From NCBI GenBank assembly GCA_964017045.1, contig OZ024798.1, positions 9,507,793 to 9,571,792 on the forward strand: a DNA stretch of 64,000 nucleotides, read 5' to 3'. A program made the position numbers and the translations under genes. Positions 44,755 through 57,110 of the stretch are shown one piece after another; position 1 is the first letter of the stretch, and every line of letters begins with the position of its first letter. The DNA is from Omphiscola glabra (taxonomy: Eukaryota > Mollusca > Gastropoda > Lymnaeidae). Below the pieces are notes generated by a model. That model saw nothing but the letters and a program-made list of their open reading frames with translations, had not been told where the DNA came from and ran no database searches.

Positions 44755-45665
44755 GAGTGATAGGAGGTGGGACTTGTCATCGAAGGTGGGACTTGTCATA
44801 GGTGGTACTTGTCATAGAAGGTGGGACTTGTCATAGGTGGGACTTGTCATAGGTGGGATTTGTCATAGGTGGGACTTGTCATAGGTGGGACTTGTCATAG
44901 ATTGGACTTGTCATAGGTGGGACTTGTCATAGGTGGGACTTGCCATAGGTGGGACTTGTCATAGGTGGGACTAGTCATAGGTAATGGGACTTTTCATAGG
45001 TGGGACTTTTCATGGGTTAAACTTGTCATAGTTGGGACTTGTCATAGGTGGGACTTGTCATAGAAGGTGGGACTTGTCATAGGTGGTACTTGTCATAGAA
45101 GGTGGGACTTGTCATAGGTGGGACTTGTCATAGGTGGGATTTGTCATAGGTGGGACTTGTCATAGGTGGGGCTTGTCATAGATTGGACTTGTCATAGGTG
45201 GGACTTGTCATAGGTGGGACTTGCCATAGGTGGGACTTGTTATAGGTGGGACTAGTCATAGGTGATGGGACTTTTCATAGGTGGGACATGTCATAGGTTG
45301 GACTTGTCATAGGTGGGACTTGCCATAAGTGGGACTTGTCATAGGTGGGACTTGTCATAAGTGGGACGTGTCATAGGTGGAACTTGCCATAAGTGGGACT
45401 TGTCATAGGTGGGGCTTGTCATAGGTGGGACTTGCCATAGGTGGGACTTGTCATAGGTGGGACTTTTCATAGGTGGGACTTGTCATGGGTTGAACTTGTC
45501 ATAGTTGGGACTTGTCATAGGTGGGACTTGTCATAGGTGGGACTTGCCATAGGTTGGACTTGCCATAGGTTGGACTTGTCATAGGTGGGACTTGTCATAG
45601 GTGGGACGTGCCATAGGTGGGACTTGCCATAGGTGGGACTTGCCATCGGTGGGACTTGCCATAAA
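44755..45665. repeat. 16-bp minisatellite, ~55 copies, with a 281-bp higher-order repeat
   Basis: The unit is 'cataggtgggacttgt' (16 bp). Marker variants (gaaggtggg, gattggact, ctagtcatag, ggtgatggg) recur with an offset of 281 bp between about 44,782-45,020 and 45,063-45,300, showing block duplication. The following 45,670-46,190 contains a reverse fragment ('cactttataagaacaccaat') of the core-family right end. Confidence 0.95.
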
Positions 45666-46189
45666 ACATGCACAAAAGTAACGCACTTTATAAGAACACC
45701 AATTAGTTATCTTTCATCCAAAACTTGGCAACAGCTTTTGTTTTCACGTCCATGAACTATATAATTTGGTGGAAAATTATTGCTTGCCATTATTATTTTT
45801 CAAAATATCTCATATTTTCATATATATATTATATGTGTGTATCTATATTTCTATTCTGTAGGACAATCATTCAAAGACTGACTGTTACGATGTAGGACTG
45901 TCTGTCGGCCTAAGTTTAATGTTCAAAAGGTCGTGTGTAGGATTGCATTCGTGACTATTGTTTAAATGCAGGTAGGCTGTAGGACTTTCTGTAGGACTAT
46001 TATTGTTTATAAAAAATGAAACACTTGGACACACCAGATATGTTCTTAAAATATACGTACACGGTGTAAACAATGCGAACAGTTAAGCCCTAGTGTAAAA
46101 TATTATTATTATTATTGTATTTTATTACTCTTTCCTAACTTTTAATCTTTGAAGATTTAGTAGCTGTTAATCAAGTACATTAAAACATG

Positions 46190-47500
46190 ACTAATACAAG
46201 AGTGGGACAGCCATGAAAGACAACCATGTTAAATGTCAGTGGTGATCTTTCTGTAGTAAAAATATGTGTTTCTCATTGTTGATTGTTATCATGAACGAGT
46301 AACCATGCATAAGGAAACTTTGTAGTTAAAACCCGTTGTCACTATTATTTTCTACTCTTGAAATATATGCAGAAGGTCATTCAAAGGTAAGTGAATGTTC
46401 ACTGGTGACCTACTGATTATAAAATGTGTTAATTTGATCGGGGCACATTAAATTTACAAGCTTGTTATCTAAATTAAACATTAGGAAATGGGTCAAAATT
46501 TAGATGCAAAATAGAAGTCAGTCAATGTTTCACGTGCTTCATTTGTGATCTGATGATGATGACATAATTCGATTTCATCGGGGTTTGGTATTGTGCAGAT
46601 ATTCAGCTCAGTTGGGATTAAGTAAGTCATCAAGGGTTGATAATGTAAAGTATTCAGCTTAATGGGGATTCGGAAAGATTGGTTGAAGGAAGAGTAACAT
46701 ACCATTACAAACAAAATGATAATCGAATCTAATGAGAGAGTAAGTTCGATGTTCCAGCTATTCGTTTTCAGCATATCCTTAAAATATAAGGATCACATTT
46801 TTGAAAAGTATCTCTTTTAGAGACAATTGAGGCCATCTTGTATAAGTACACTGCTTTTGATTAAGCTTTTAAACATGATATAAAATTATTTTAATGAACA
46901 AAGTTTTCAGTAAAACAAAATAAGATAAAACTTAAACCAAATTATTTTGACTTTTAAAAACAATTTAAATAAATAATCTTACAGAAGTATATGTAAAAGT
47001 AGAATTTTTATAAAAAGCAAAAAAAATATAGTTTGATTAAATCGTCAGTTATATTCCGATATATATATTTATATAATTTAATAAATTGTCTCCCTTGTAT
47101 ATAATTTCATGTAAATATAGTAAACACTCTTTACATCAAAAATTTCATTTAAAAAAAAGATTTATGGTAATTTGTTTACCACTATTCAACTATTCTAAGG
47201 GTTATACGAAGAATTAAGAATCATCTTCTTTTATTAGCATCTATGTTCAACTCATTAAAATAATGACATATACATACATAGAATAGAAACGTTATTTATT
47301 GTCAATTATTAGATTTTATGTTCTATTCTAAAACTCACATTCCAACTTAACATCATTTATTTGATTAGAAAAATATAAAACAAATGTAATCTTTTTATTG
47401 ATACTTTTTATATAACTTAAATACCATATATATTATATATATAATTGTATTATTTATAAATATTTGTTTAGAGTCTAAAAATAAATAATTTATTTATTTA
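46190..47500 (+). repeat. core-family copy
   Basis: 'gtgatctttctgtagtaaaa' (46,242), 'gcataaggaaactttgtagt' (46,306), 'gttcactggtgacctactga' (46,399), 'ataaggatcacatttttga' (46,783) and 'aattgtctcccttgtatat' (47,084). 47,500-48,400 is AT-rich with no recognised feature. Confidence 0.7.
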
Positions 47501-48419
47501 AAGATATTTTATATAAATATCTTATGATTGAACATTTTGTTGTAAACCTACTTTCAAAAAAGACCGAGTCATTTGCAACACATGGAGATTCTTTGTGTGG
47601 GTTACTCATTTGATGCATTTGAAATATCTTTTTTTTTTTTAAAATCGATCAAACTGAGTTTGTTCTTAATTATTACGTCATGGTGTTAGGTAAGTCATCT
47701 CGACATGCCAAAAGTTGTTTAGCATTTTTAACCTCAAAGTTCTAGCTCTATGACAACTTCAAATGTCATATTTTACAACCATAAAACACATTATTGATTA
47801 CCACCGTGACAAATTAGTTTGAAAATGATTCTTTTCATTTATATGTGTTTCAAAAAATATTGTAATGTTACAAATATAAAAATGACATAATAATATTCAT
47901 ATATTTCATATCTCAACACACTAACATGTAAATAGAGTATTTCTTGATTAGGCAATGTGATGTGATTAATTACTCGTTGTCTTTAAGACATCATTAAAAC
48001 AAAATGTTGACTTTAATTAATTCCTTTTGTACTTAATTAAAACAATACAACAGTTATCTTATTCTCATAAATTAAACAATTTATTTACATATTTATTATA
48101 TAATTAATCATATTTTTGGCATGCAGCTTAACTATCAAAAACCTCTTGTTACACACTAAATTTTTACAAGGGTAAAATCAATCAAATATATATACAAATA
48201 TATTTAAAAAATAAAAGTTAATAACTTGCCTGGGTTGTGGAATGTCCTACTTGAAGTTAAATGAGTAATAATTAACACAGATGCACAGGAGTCATGTGGC
48301 GTAATGAACTGTCAATAGCTTCTACACAAGAGGTTCTTGCATGAATCGTCAATGGTCACACAAGAACTTCAATAATTGTTAATAGATTTTAAAAAATCAC
48401 AGGATACAGTCATTAGTTT

Positions 48420-48850
48420 GTAAGTGGCCGGACAGGTCACAGTACGCCGACAGTTCACTGGACAGGGTGTAGGCGACTCAACAACACTGGACAGTTCGGT
48501 GACTCCCCAAGACAGGATCGGGCGTAGGCAGTTGGGTGCAAGACAGGACGTTGATGGCTCGTTGATACAGGCAGGACAGGACGTTGATGGCTCGTTGATA
48601 CAGTCAGGACAGGACGTTGATGGCTCGTTGATACAGGCAGGACAGGACGTTGATGGCTCGTTGATACAGGCAGGACAGGACGTTGATGGCTCGTTGATAC
48701 AGGCAGGACAGGACGTTGATGGCTCGTTGATACAGGCAGGACAGGACGTTGATGGCTCGTTGAAACAGGACAGAGCGTTTTTCAACTGGGTGACCGGACA
48801 GGGCCACGGGACATCAACAGCTTACTGGACACTGGGCACGATGTAGGCAC
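48420..48850. repeat. 33-bp minisatellite (7 copies, 48,533-48,765) in a GC-rich island
   Basis: The unit is 'caggcaggacaggacgttga' + 'tggctcgttgata' (33 bp). The flanks repeat shorter related words ('ggacaggtcac', 'cactggacaggg', 'actggacagttcgg'), suggesting that the array grew from a locally repetitive seed. Frames in both orientations are open with 11-residue cycles. Confidence 0.93.
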
Positions 48851-49112
48851 TCACCGACATTAGACAGTTCATATGCAGCTTAATACAGCACTGCAACGGC
48901 GATCAATAACCACCGCGGTCTACAGCAACAGCGGGGTGTGTCAGCAGTGGTAACAGCAAATGGCGGTGTAAAGCTCAGAAGAATACACCGATCAGCGGTT
49001 CATAGCATCCGACAGGTGCTTTGTTTGAGACAGAAGACAGCTTCCGACGAGCACCCCACACAGCTTAGGACAGATGTGCCAGGATACCTCACACCTCAGA
49101 CGAGTTCTGACA

Positions 49113-49556
49113 GGCGACACACAGCCTGTTCGGGCGACGACACACAGCTTGTTCGGGCGACGACACACAACTTGTTCAGGCGACGACACACAGCCTGTTC
49201 GGGCGACGACACACAGCCTGTTCGGGCGACGACACACAGCTTGTTCGGGCGACGACACACAGCTTGTTCGGGCGACGACACTCAGCTTGTTCGGGCGACG
49301 ACTCACAGCTTGTTCGGGCGACGACACACAGCCTGTTCGGGCGACGACACACAGCTTGTTCGGGCGACGACACACAGCTTGTTCGGGCGACGACACACAG
49401 CTTGTTCGGGCGACGACACACAACTTGTTCGGGCGACGACACACAGCCTGTTCGGGCGACGACACACAACCTGTTCGGGCGACGACACACAGCTTGTTCG
49501 GGCGACGACACACAGCTTGTTTGGGCGACTACACTCAGCTTGTTCGGGCGACGCCA
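49113..49556. repeat. 23-bp minisatellite, about 19 copies
   Basis: The unit is 'cacacagcttgttcgggcga' + 'cga' (23 bp), with cctg and actt variants. Period 23 rotates all frames, so the many overlapping open frames (up to 230 codons) are not genes. Confidence 0.95.
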
Positions 49557-49769
49557 CTGGTAACTTCAAGACGATGCGTAGTTATTTCAAGGTCGGAGCT
49601 CTACTGCCACCGTGTGTCAAGTGTATATGAGTTGCATACACAAGTTACTCCATTAACTACCTACGTCCTGTATCAGGCTAGTTATGTTAACTACGCCTGA
49701 CCGTTATTCAAGTTAACTACGTCTTGCCCTGTATGAAGTTACGAAGGTCGTGTCCAGCTCCAGTGAAAT

Positions 49770-50275
49770 ACTCATGAACAAGTAACCATGCATAAGGAAA
49801 CTTTGTAGTTAAAACCCGGTGTCACTATTATTTTCTACTCTTGAAATATATGCAGATATATTTTCAATTACTCTGGCTATCTACCAGCTTACAATTGGGA
49901 AAGCATCGGGACCAGATATTATGCAGAAGGTCATTCAAGGGTAAGTGGACTTCACTGGTGACTTACTGATTATAATATATTTAAAGTAAGTGCTGTAGTT
50001 GAATTTTGTTGTATCTCATGGTGAGAGTATTGTATTGTTATCTAAATTAAACATTAGGAAATGGGTCAAAATTTAGATGCAAAATGGAGGTCATTCAATG
50101 TTTCACGTGCTTCACTGGTGATCTGATGATGATGACATAATTCGATTCCACTCACCTCCTCAACTTCACAAAAAAAAATCAGACAATTCAACTACATCAT
50201 CTATGTTTTTATGTTATCTGATTATAAAATGTGTTAATTTGATCGTGGCACAGTAAATTTACAAGCATATGGTCT
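49770..50275 (+). repeat. core-family copy with rearranged segments and a reverse-transcriptase filler
   Basis: Nearly identical words to 46,296-46,570 but in interrupted, shuffled order. After 'gaaatatatgcaga' (49,856) a ~65-bp insert encodes YQLTIGKASGPDI, resembling the KASGPDG motif of LINE reverse transcriptases. Further unrelated inserts lie at ~49,970-50,040 and ~50,150-50,215. 'aaaatgtgttaatttgatcg', which is upstream in the 46-kb copy, is placed downstream here. Confidence 0.6.
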
Positions 50276-50474
50276 GTGCCCGAAGTTCCACATATTAAGG
50301 AACTAGCCGTCCACAATGCAAAATGTCCTAGAGGTGTGGCCATTTAAGTACTATTATAGTTAAAATGACCAGTGTATATGCTACTTTGGCCGGCAGTTTC
50401 GTGAGTTGACGGGACATCCCTGAACAAAATTGGATGTGCTGAGATAAGATTGTCTTACAGCTGTCATGAACATG

Positions 50475-51933
50475 GTGGTTGATTTCAACAAGCTAGAAAT
50501 AGAACAAGGTGTTGACAAAGGACATTTATGACAGAAGTAAATTGACCATTCTGCACGGGAAAAAACTCACACTAAAATCTGTGAAAAAAAAATCACAACT
50601 ACTCTGCCGATCTCCTCATGACATTTCACAAACTGGGCGGATAAGTCACATGATCAAATATATCGGTCTTTAGCCAATTAATTTAAATCGACATTAGCCA
50701 CTTTCAGATTCGGCCGACCAGGCCTGGTAGTTGCCTATTTCGTGTTTGGCCTTATATATTTGTATACATATCAACAAATATATCCGGCGTTTTTCGGGTT
50801 TGTATTCAGAATAAAAATTCTAAAGTTGTATAATCATACATTAAGAATCTGTCATAAACACTTTGCTGAGTTAACTTTTAAAATTTCAAATTGTATCCAG
50901 ATTTATTATAATTCTATTTTGATAATTAACTCGGTGCCTTACAATTAGCTCGGGACCTAACAGTAAAATCAGAACCTAGCATTGAACACAAAACCTTAAA
51001 TTGAACTCGGGAACCTGACAAAGAACACGGGACCTAACAGTAAAATCAGAACCTAGCATTGAACACAAAACCTTAAATTGAACTCGAGAACCTGACAATG
51101 AACACGGGACCTAACAGTAAAATCAGAACCTAGCATTGAACAAAAAACCTTAAATTGAACTCGAGAACCTGACAATGAACATGGGAACTAACATTGAACT
51201 AGGGAACTAACATTGAACTAGGGAGCTAACATTAAACTATGAACCCAGTTTTGTAGTTATGGTAAGTAAAAGAGTTAAACGTTACTAACACATCTGTGTA
51301 TATTTGGAATATATTCTATTGGTAGGAAATTATTTTTTTTTCTGCCTTTCTCATTGTGTGAATTGGGTCTGTACATTTATTTTCTATCATTGTGTGTATT
51401 GTGTCTCTACTTTTTTTTTCTATCATTGTGTGTATTGAGTCTGTACTTTTATTTTCTTTCATTGTGTGTATTGGGTCTGTACTTTTATTTTCTATCATTG
51501 TGTGTATTGGGTCTGTACTTTTATTTTCTATTATTGTGTGTATTAGGTCTGTACTTTTATTTTCTATCATTGTGTGTATTGGGTATGTACTTTTATTTTC
51601 TATCTTTGTGTGTATTGGGTCTGTACTTTTATTTTCTTTCATTGTGTGTATTGGGTCTGTACTTTTATTTTCTATCATTGTGTGTATTGGGTCTGTACTT
51701 TTATTTTCTATTATTGTGTGTATTAGGTCTGTACTTTTATTTTCTATCATTGTGTGTATTGGGTCTGTACTTTTATTTTCTATCTTTGTGTGTATTGGGT
51801 CTGTACTTTTATTTTCTATTATTGTGTGTATTAGGTCTGTACTTTTTTTTTCTATCATTGTGTGTATTAGGTCTGTACTTTTATTTTCTTTCATTGTGTG
51901 TATTGGGTCTGTACTTTTATTTTCTTTCATTGT
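50475..51933. repeat. 1,459-bp tandem duplication, unit 1
   Basis: Begins at a shared 'gtggttg' and matches 51,934-53,392 position for position with an offset of exactly 1,459. Only two base differences were noticed (around 51,139 and 51,186-51,200). Contains ~800 bp of unique sequence, a ~80-bp triplet repeat ('acacgggacctaacagtaaa' words, 50,940-51,240) and 16 copies of a 36-bp array. Confidence 0.93.
51345..51933. repeat. 36-bp minisatellite, 16 copies (in duplication unit 1)
   Basis: The unit is 'gtgtgtattgggtctgtac' + 'ttttattttctatcatt' (36 bp). Open in several frames with a 12-residue period (ENKSTDPIHTMI on minus), a by-product. Confidence 0.95.
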
Positions 51934-53392
51934 GTGGTTGATTTCAACAAGCTAGAAATAGAACAAGGTGTTGACAAAGGACATTTATGACAGAAGTAAA
52001 TTGACCATTCTGCACGGGAAAAAACTCACACTAAAATCTGTGAAAAAAAAATCACAACTACTCTGCCGATCTCCTCATGACATTTCACAAACTGGGCGGA
52101 TAAGTCACATGATCAAATATATCGGTCTTTAGCCAATTAATTTAAATCGACATTAGCCACTTTCAGATTCGGCCGACCAGGCCTGGTAGTTGCCTATTTC
52201 GTGTTTGGCCTTATATATTTGTATACATATCAACAAATATATCCGGCGTTTTTCGGGTTTGTATTCAGAATAAAAATTCTAAAGTTGTATAATCATACAT
52301 TAAGAATCTGTCATAAACACTTTGCTGAGTTAACTTTTAAAATTTCAAATTGTATCCAGATTTATTATAATTCTATTTTGATAATTAACTCGGTGCCTTA
52401 CAATTAGCTCGGGACCTAACAGTAAAATCAGAACCTAGCATTGAACACAAAACCTTAAATTGAACTCGGGAACCTGACAAAGAACACGGGACCTAACAGT
52501 AAAATCAGAACCTAGCATTGAACACAAAACCTTAAATTGAACTCGAGAACCTGACAATGAACACGGGACCTAACAGTAAAATCAGAACCTAGCATTGAAC
52601 ACAAAACCTTAAATTGAACTCGAGAACCTGACAATGAACATGGGAACTAACATTAAACTAGGGAACTAACATTGAACTAGGGAGCTAACATTAAACTATG
52701 AACCCAGTTTTGTAGTTATGGTAAGTAAAAGAGTTAAACGTTACTAACACATCTGTGTATATTTGGAATATATTCTATTGGTAGGAAATTATTTTTTTTT
52801 CTGCCTTTCTCATTGTGTGAATTGGGTCTGTACATTTATTTTCTATCATTGTGTGTATTGTGTCTCTACTTTTTTTTTCTATCATTGTGTGTATTGAGTC
52901 TGTACTTTTATTTTCTTTCATTGTGTGTATTGGGTCTGTACTTTTATTTTCTATCATTGTGTGTATTGGGTCTGTACTTTTATTTTCTATTATTGTGTGT
53001 ATTAGGTCTGTACTTTTATTTTCTATCATTGTGTGTATTGGGTATGTACTTTTATTTTCTATCTTTGTGTGTATTGGGTCTGTACTTTTATTTTCTTTCA
53101 TTGTGTGTATTGGGTCTGTACTTTTATTTTCTATCATTGTGTGTATTGGGTCTGTACTTTTATTTTCTATTATTGTGTGTATTAGGTCTGTACTTTTATT
53201 TTCTATCATTGTGTGTATTGGGTCTGTACTTTTATTTTCTATCTTTGTGTGTATTGGGTCTGTACTTTTATTTTCTATTATTGTGTGTATTAGGTCTGTA
53301 CTTTTTTTTTCTATCATTGTGTGTATTAGGTCTGTACTTTTATTTTCTTTCATTGTGTGTATTGGGTCTGTACTTTTATTTTCTTTCATTGT
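51934..53392. repeat. 1,459-bp tandem duplication, unit 2
   Basis: Second copy. Its 36-bp array continues beyond the duplicated length to 53,755. Confidence 0.93.
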
Positions 53393-53755
53393 GTGTATTG
53401 GGTCTGTACTTTTATTTTCTATTATTGTGTGTATTAGGTCTGTACTTTTATTTTCTATCATTGTGTGTATTGGGTCTGTACTTTTATTTTCTATCATTGT
53501 GTGTATTAGGTCTGTACTTTTATTTTCTTTCATTGTGTGTATTGGGTCTGTACTTTTATTTTCTTTCATTGTGTGTATTGGGTCTGTACTTTTATTTTCT
53601 ATTATTGTGTGTATTAGGTCTGTACTTTTATTTTCTATCATTGTGTGTATTGGGTCTGTACTTTTATTTGCTATCATTGTGTGTATTAGGTCTGTACTTT
53701 TATTTTCTATCATTGTGTGTATTGGGTCTGTACTTTTATTTTCCATCTTTTCGAT
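52804..53755. repeat. 36-bp minisatellite, about 26 copies (in and beyond duplication unit 2)
   Basis: The first 16 units reproduce the variant order of the 51,345 array; about 10 more units follow. The internal block 'ttaggtctg ... ttctttcatt' order recurs with a shorter higher-order period near 53,320-53,600. Confidence 0.95.
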
Positions 53756-53799
53756 TTAGTCTACATTAAATAAAACGAGCAAAATGTTGGTTTGTGGAT

Positions 53800-54125
53800 T
53801 GTTCTTTACGTCTGATATACAAGTCTTCTCTGTTGGTAGCTGGTGTTTTTCTTATATTTTAGAGGCCACACCTATTTTTATTTCTTTCAATTATATAGAT
53901 TGTTCTTCAATTTTGAAATATGTGTCTATTGTTCCTTGTCTATTTGGATTTTTCTTTTCTATTTTTATTGTATAGATATATTTATCTGGAAATACTACTT
54001 ATTAACAATACAAAAAGTCAATTGTTTGTCTTGTTTAACTGGTTAGTAAATAATCAGAAATGAATCTGTATGAAACAATATTAATCAAGGATACACATTT
54101 AAATAGTACTTTAAAACTGGATAGC
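53800..54125 (+). repeat. dispersed repeat, copy 3 of 3 ('atatacaagtcttctctgtt' type)
   Basis: Matches 16,480-16,768 and 22,165-22,440 ('gaggccacacctatttttat', 'caattttgaaatatgtgtct' + 'attgt'). It then has 'ctggttagtaaataatcaga', shared with 22,556 and 29,778. Confidence 0.65.
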
Positions 54126-54129
54126 CTGC

Positions 54130-55635
54130 ATTCATATGTCTCACTCACTATTTACTCTATATTCTAGCAGAAGACCAATATCCCCATGTCTCACTCACTA
54201 TTTACTCTATATAGTAGCAGAAGACCAATCTCCCCATGTCTCACTCACTATTTAATCTATATAGTAGCAGAAGACCAATCTCACCATGTCTCAATCACTA
54301 TTTACTCTATATAGTAGCAGAAGACCAATCTCACCATGTCTCAATCACTATTTACTCTATATAGTAGCAGAAGACCAATCTCACCATGTCTCACTCACTA
54401 TTTACTCTATATAGTAGCAGAAGACCAATCTCACCATGTCTCACTCAATATTCACTCTATATAGTAGCAGAAGACCAATCCCCCCATGCCTCACTCTTTA
54501 TTTACTCTAAATACTAGCAGAAGACCAATCTCCCCATATCTCACTCACTACTTACTATATATAGTAGCAGAAGACCAATCTCCCCATGTATCACTCACTA
54601 TTTACTCTATACAGTAGCAGAAGACCAATCTCCCCATGTCTCACTCACTATTTACTCTATACAGTAGCAGAAGACCAATCTCCCCAATGTCTCACTCACT
54701 ATTTACTCTATATAGTAGCAGAAGACCAATCTCACCATGTCTCACTCAATATTCACTCTATATAGTAGCAGAAGACCAATCCCCCCATGCCTCACTCTTT
54801 ATTTACTCTAAATACTAGCAGAAGACCAATCTCCCCATATCTCACTCACTACTTACTATATATAGTAGCAGAAGACCAATCTCCCCATGTATCACTCACT
54901 ACTTACTATATATAGTAGCAGAAGACCAATCTTCCCAAGTCTCACTCACTATTTACTATATATAGTAGCAGAAGACCAATCTCCCCATGTCTCACTCAAT
55001 ATTCACTCTATATAGTTGCAGAAGACCAATCTCCCCATGTCTCACTCACTATTTACTCTACATAGTAGCAGAAGACCAATCTCACCATGTCTTACTCACC
55101 ATTTACTCTATATAGTAGCAAAAGACCAATCTCCCCATGTCTCACTCACGATTTACTCTATATAGTAGCAGAAGACCAATCTCCCCATGTCTCACTCACC
55201 ATTTACTCTATATAGTAGCAGAAGACCAATCCCACCATGTCCCACTCACTATTTACTCTATATAGTAGCAGAAGACCAATCTCCCCATGTCTCACTCACT
55301 ATTTACTCTATATAGTAGCAGAAGACCAATTTCCCCATGCCTCACTCACTATTTACTCTATATAGTAGCACAAGACCAATCTCCCCATGTCTCACTCACT
55401 ATTTACTATATATAGTTGCAGAAGACCAATCTCCCCATGCCTCACTCACTTTTTACTCTATATAGTAGCAGAAGACCAATCTCCCCATGCTTCACTCACT
55501 ATTTACTCTATATAGTAGCAGAAGACCAATCTCTCCATGTCCCACTCACTATTTACTCTATATAGTTGCAGAAGACCAATCTCCCCATGTCTCACTAACC
55601 ATTTACTCTATATAGTAGCAGAAGACCAATCTCAA
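54130..55635. repeat. 50-bp minisatellite, about 30 copies
   Basis: The unit is 'tatttactctatatagtagc' + 'agaagaccaatctccccatg' + 'tctcactcac' (50 bp), moderately diverged. A block with distinctive variants ('cccccatgcctcactctt', 'actagcagaag', 'ctacttactatatat') occurs at ~54,478-54,590 and again at ~54,779-54,925, indicating a ~300-bp block duplication. Confidence 0.95.
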
Positions 55636-56340
55636 CATATCAATTATTTATTGACACATTACACAATATAGAATAAGTGTTACATTGATGAATTTTAGTT
55701 GATTGCAGAAGAATCTATTACATTGAATTCCTTGAACATAATACATTTGATTAAACCTTCCAACTACTACCTTACAATATGTCTCTCCTTCTATTGCCAC
55801 CCCGTCTCTGTTTCGATCTCTCCATATTTACCGTCATTCATATATCAACTTGTGCTATTTACCTAATTCTTAATTTATTTCAATATCGTTATGTTACAAA
55901 CTCCACTATAATAAAAACAATTTTGCAGTTGAGTAAATATTAGCATTTTCTTTTTGTGTTTGCTTTTCTTAAAAAGGTAAATAACTTGTTAATGTCTTGT
56001 GCATATAATTCAGAATGTTCAAAGTTATAATAATTTTAATTTTTGTGAATTAAGTGTAAATCAGTAAGATTTGTAGCACATATTTTACTCATATTAACAT
56101 TAAAGCACTCCATTTTTTTTATCTTTAATACTATGCATATTTAACAAAAGCCATCATTTATTTATTTTAAATTTACTTTACATATTGTTTAATATGCTTA
56201 ACCAATGATTTTTAATACGTGGTCTACAGTTGCAATGGATTTAATTTTTTAAAGAGATAGTCCATTAATCGATCCTTACATTTAAGCCATAAAACAAATA
56301 ACAGCTTCAAATTACGGCTCTAACAACATCCATCTAAAGT
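55636..56340 (-). repeat. reverse-oriented core-family copy
   Basis: 'aaaggtaaataacttg' (55,975), 'gcttaaccaatgattttta' (56,199), 'gagatagtccattaatcgat' + 'ccttac' (56,255) follow the reverse order seen at 22.9 and 30.2 kb. Confidence 0.55.
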
Positions 56341-56361
56341 TATTTGTTTGCCTATGCATCT

Positions 56362-56525
56362 CTTTCTGGGGGCATGCTACACAAATTCAGGATGTCTAAT
56401 CTTTTTCTGAGGGCATGCTACACAAATTCAGGATGGCTAATCTCTTTCTGAGGGCATGCTACACACATTCAGGATGGCTAATCTCTTTCTGAGGGCATGC
56501 TACACAAATTCAGGATGGCTAATTA
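56362..56525. repeat. ~55-bp to 41-bp minisatellite, 4 copies
   Basis: 'ctctttctgagggcatgcta' + 'cacaaattcaggatggctaa' repeated four times. Confidence 0.9.
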
Positions 56526-56654
56526 ACCAACCTTTCGTCAAACATATTGAACTGTTAACTTAACACATAGACGTGTTGCATATGGCAACACGTTATTTTA
56601 AATTTTTCGCCATTCCAAAGTTCTCAAGAGGAAGAAAAATGCAATTTATGGATA

Positions 56655-57110
56655 TCACTTAGGCGCCCCAAGCTATTTTGTTACATGAATCACGATCTTC
56701 TACACAACCTAAATAGATAAAAATCAGTACAGCAAGGGAGGCAACACATACATGAATCAAAATGTTCTACACAACCTAAGTAGATAAAAATCAGTACAGC
56801 AAGGGAGGCAACACTTACATGAATCAAAATGTTCTACACAACCTAAGTAGATAAAAATCAGTACAGCAAGGGAGGCAACACTTACATGAATCAAAATGTT
56901 CTACACAACCTAAGCAGAAGGAAAACAGTAGAGCAAGGGAGGCAACACTTACATGAATCAAAATGTTCTACACAACCTATGTAGATAAAAATCAGTACAG
57001 CAAGGGAGGCAACACTTACATGAATCAAAATGTTCTACACAACCTAAGCAGAAGGAAAACAGTAGAGCTACGGAGGCAACACTTACATCAATCACAATTT
57101 TCTACACAAA
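56655..57110. repeat. 67-bp minisatellite, about 6 copies
   Basis: The unit is 'acaacctaagtagataaaaa' + 'tcagtacagcaagggaggca' + 'acacttacatgaatcaaaat' + 'gttctac' (67 bp). A second unit type with 'gcagaaggaaaacagtagag' alternates. The preceding 'gcgccccaagctattttgtt' resembles words at 170-300. 57,110-58,260 is AT-rich with a short (TA)n at 57,461 and no recognised gene. Confidence 0.93.

Noticed and set aside
48938..49700. Up to 230-codon Arg/Thr-rich frames in all orientations
   Set aside because: By-product of the 23-bp array, which cycles through every frame.
51316..53769. Long frames of about 200-320 codons on both strands (ENKSTDPIHTM, FSIIVCIGSVLL)
   Set aside because: 12-residue periods of the 36-bp array, open on both strands simultaneously.
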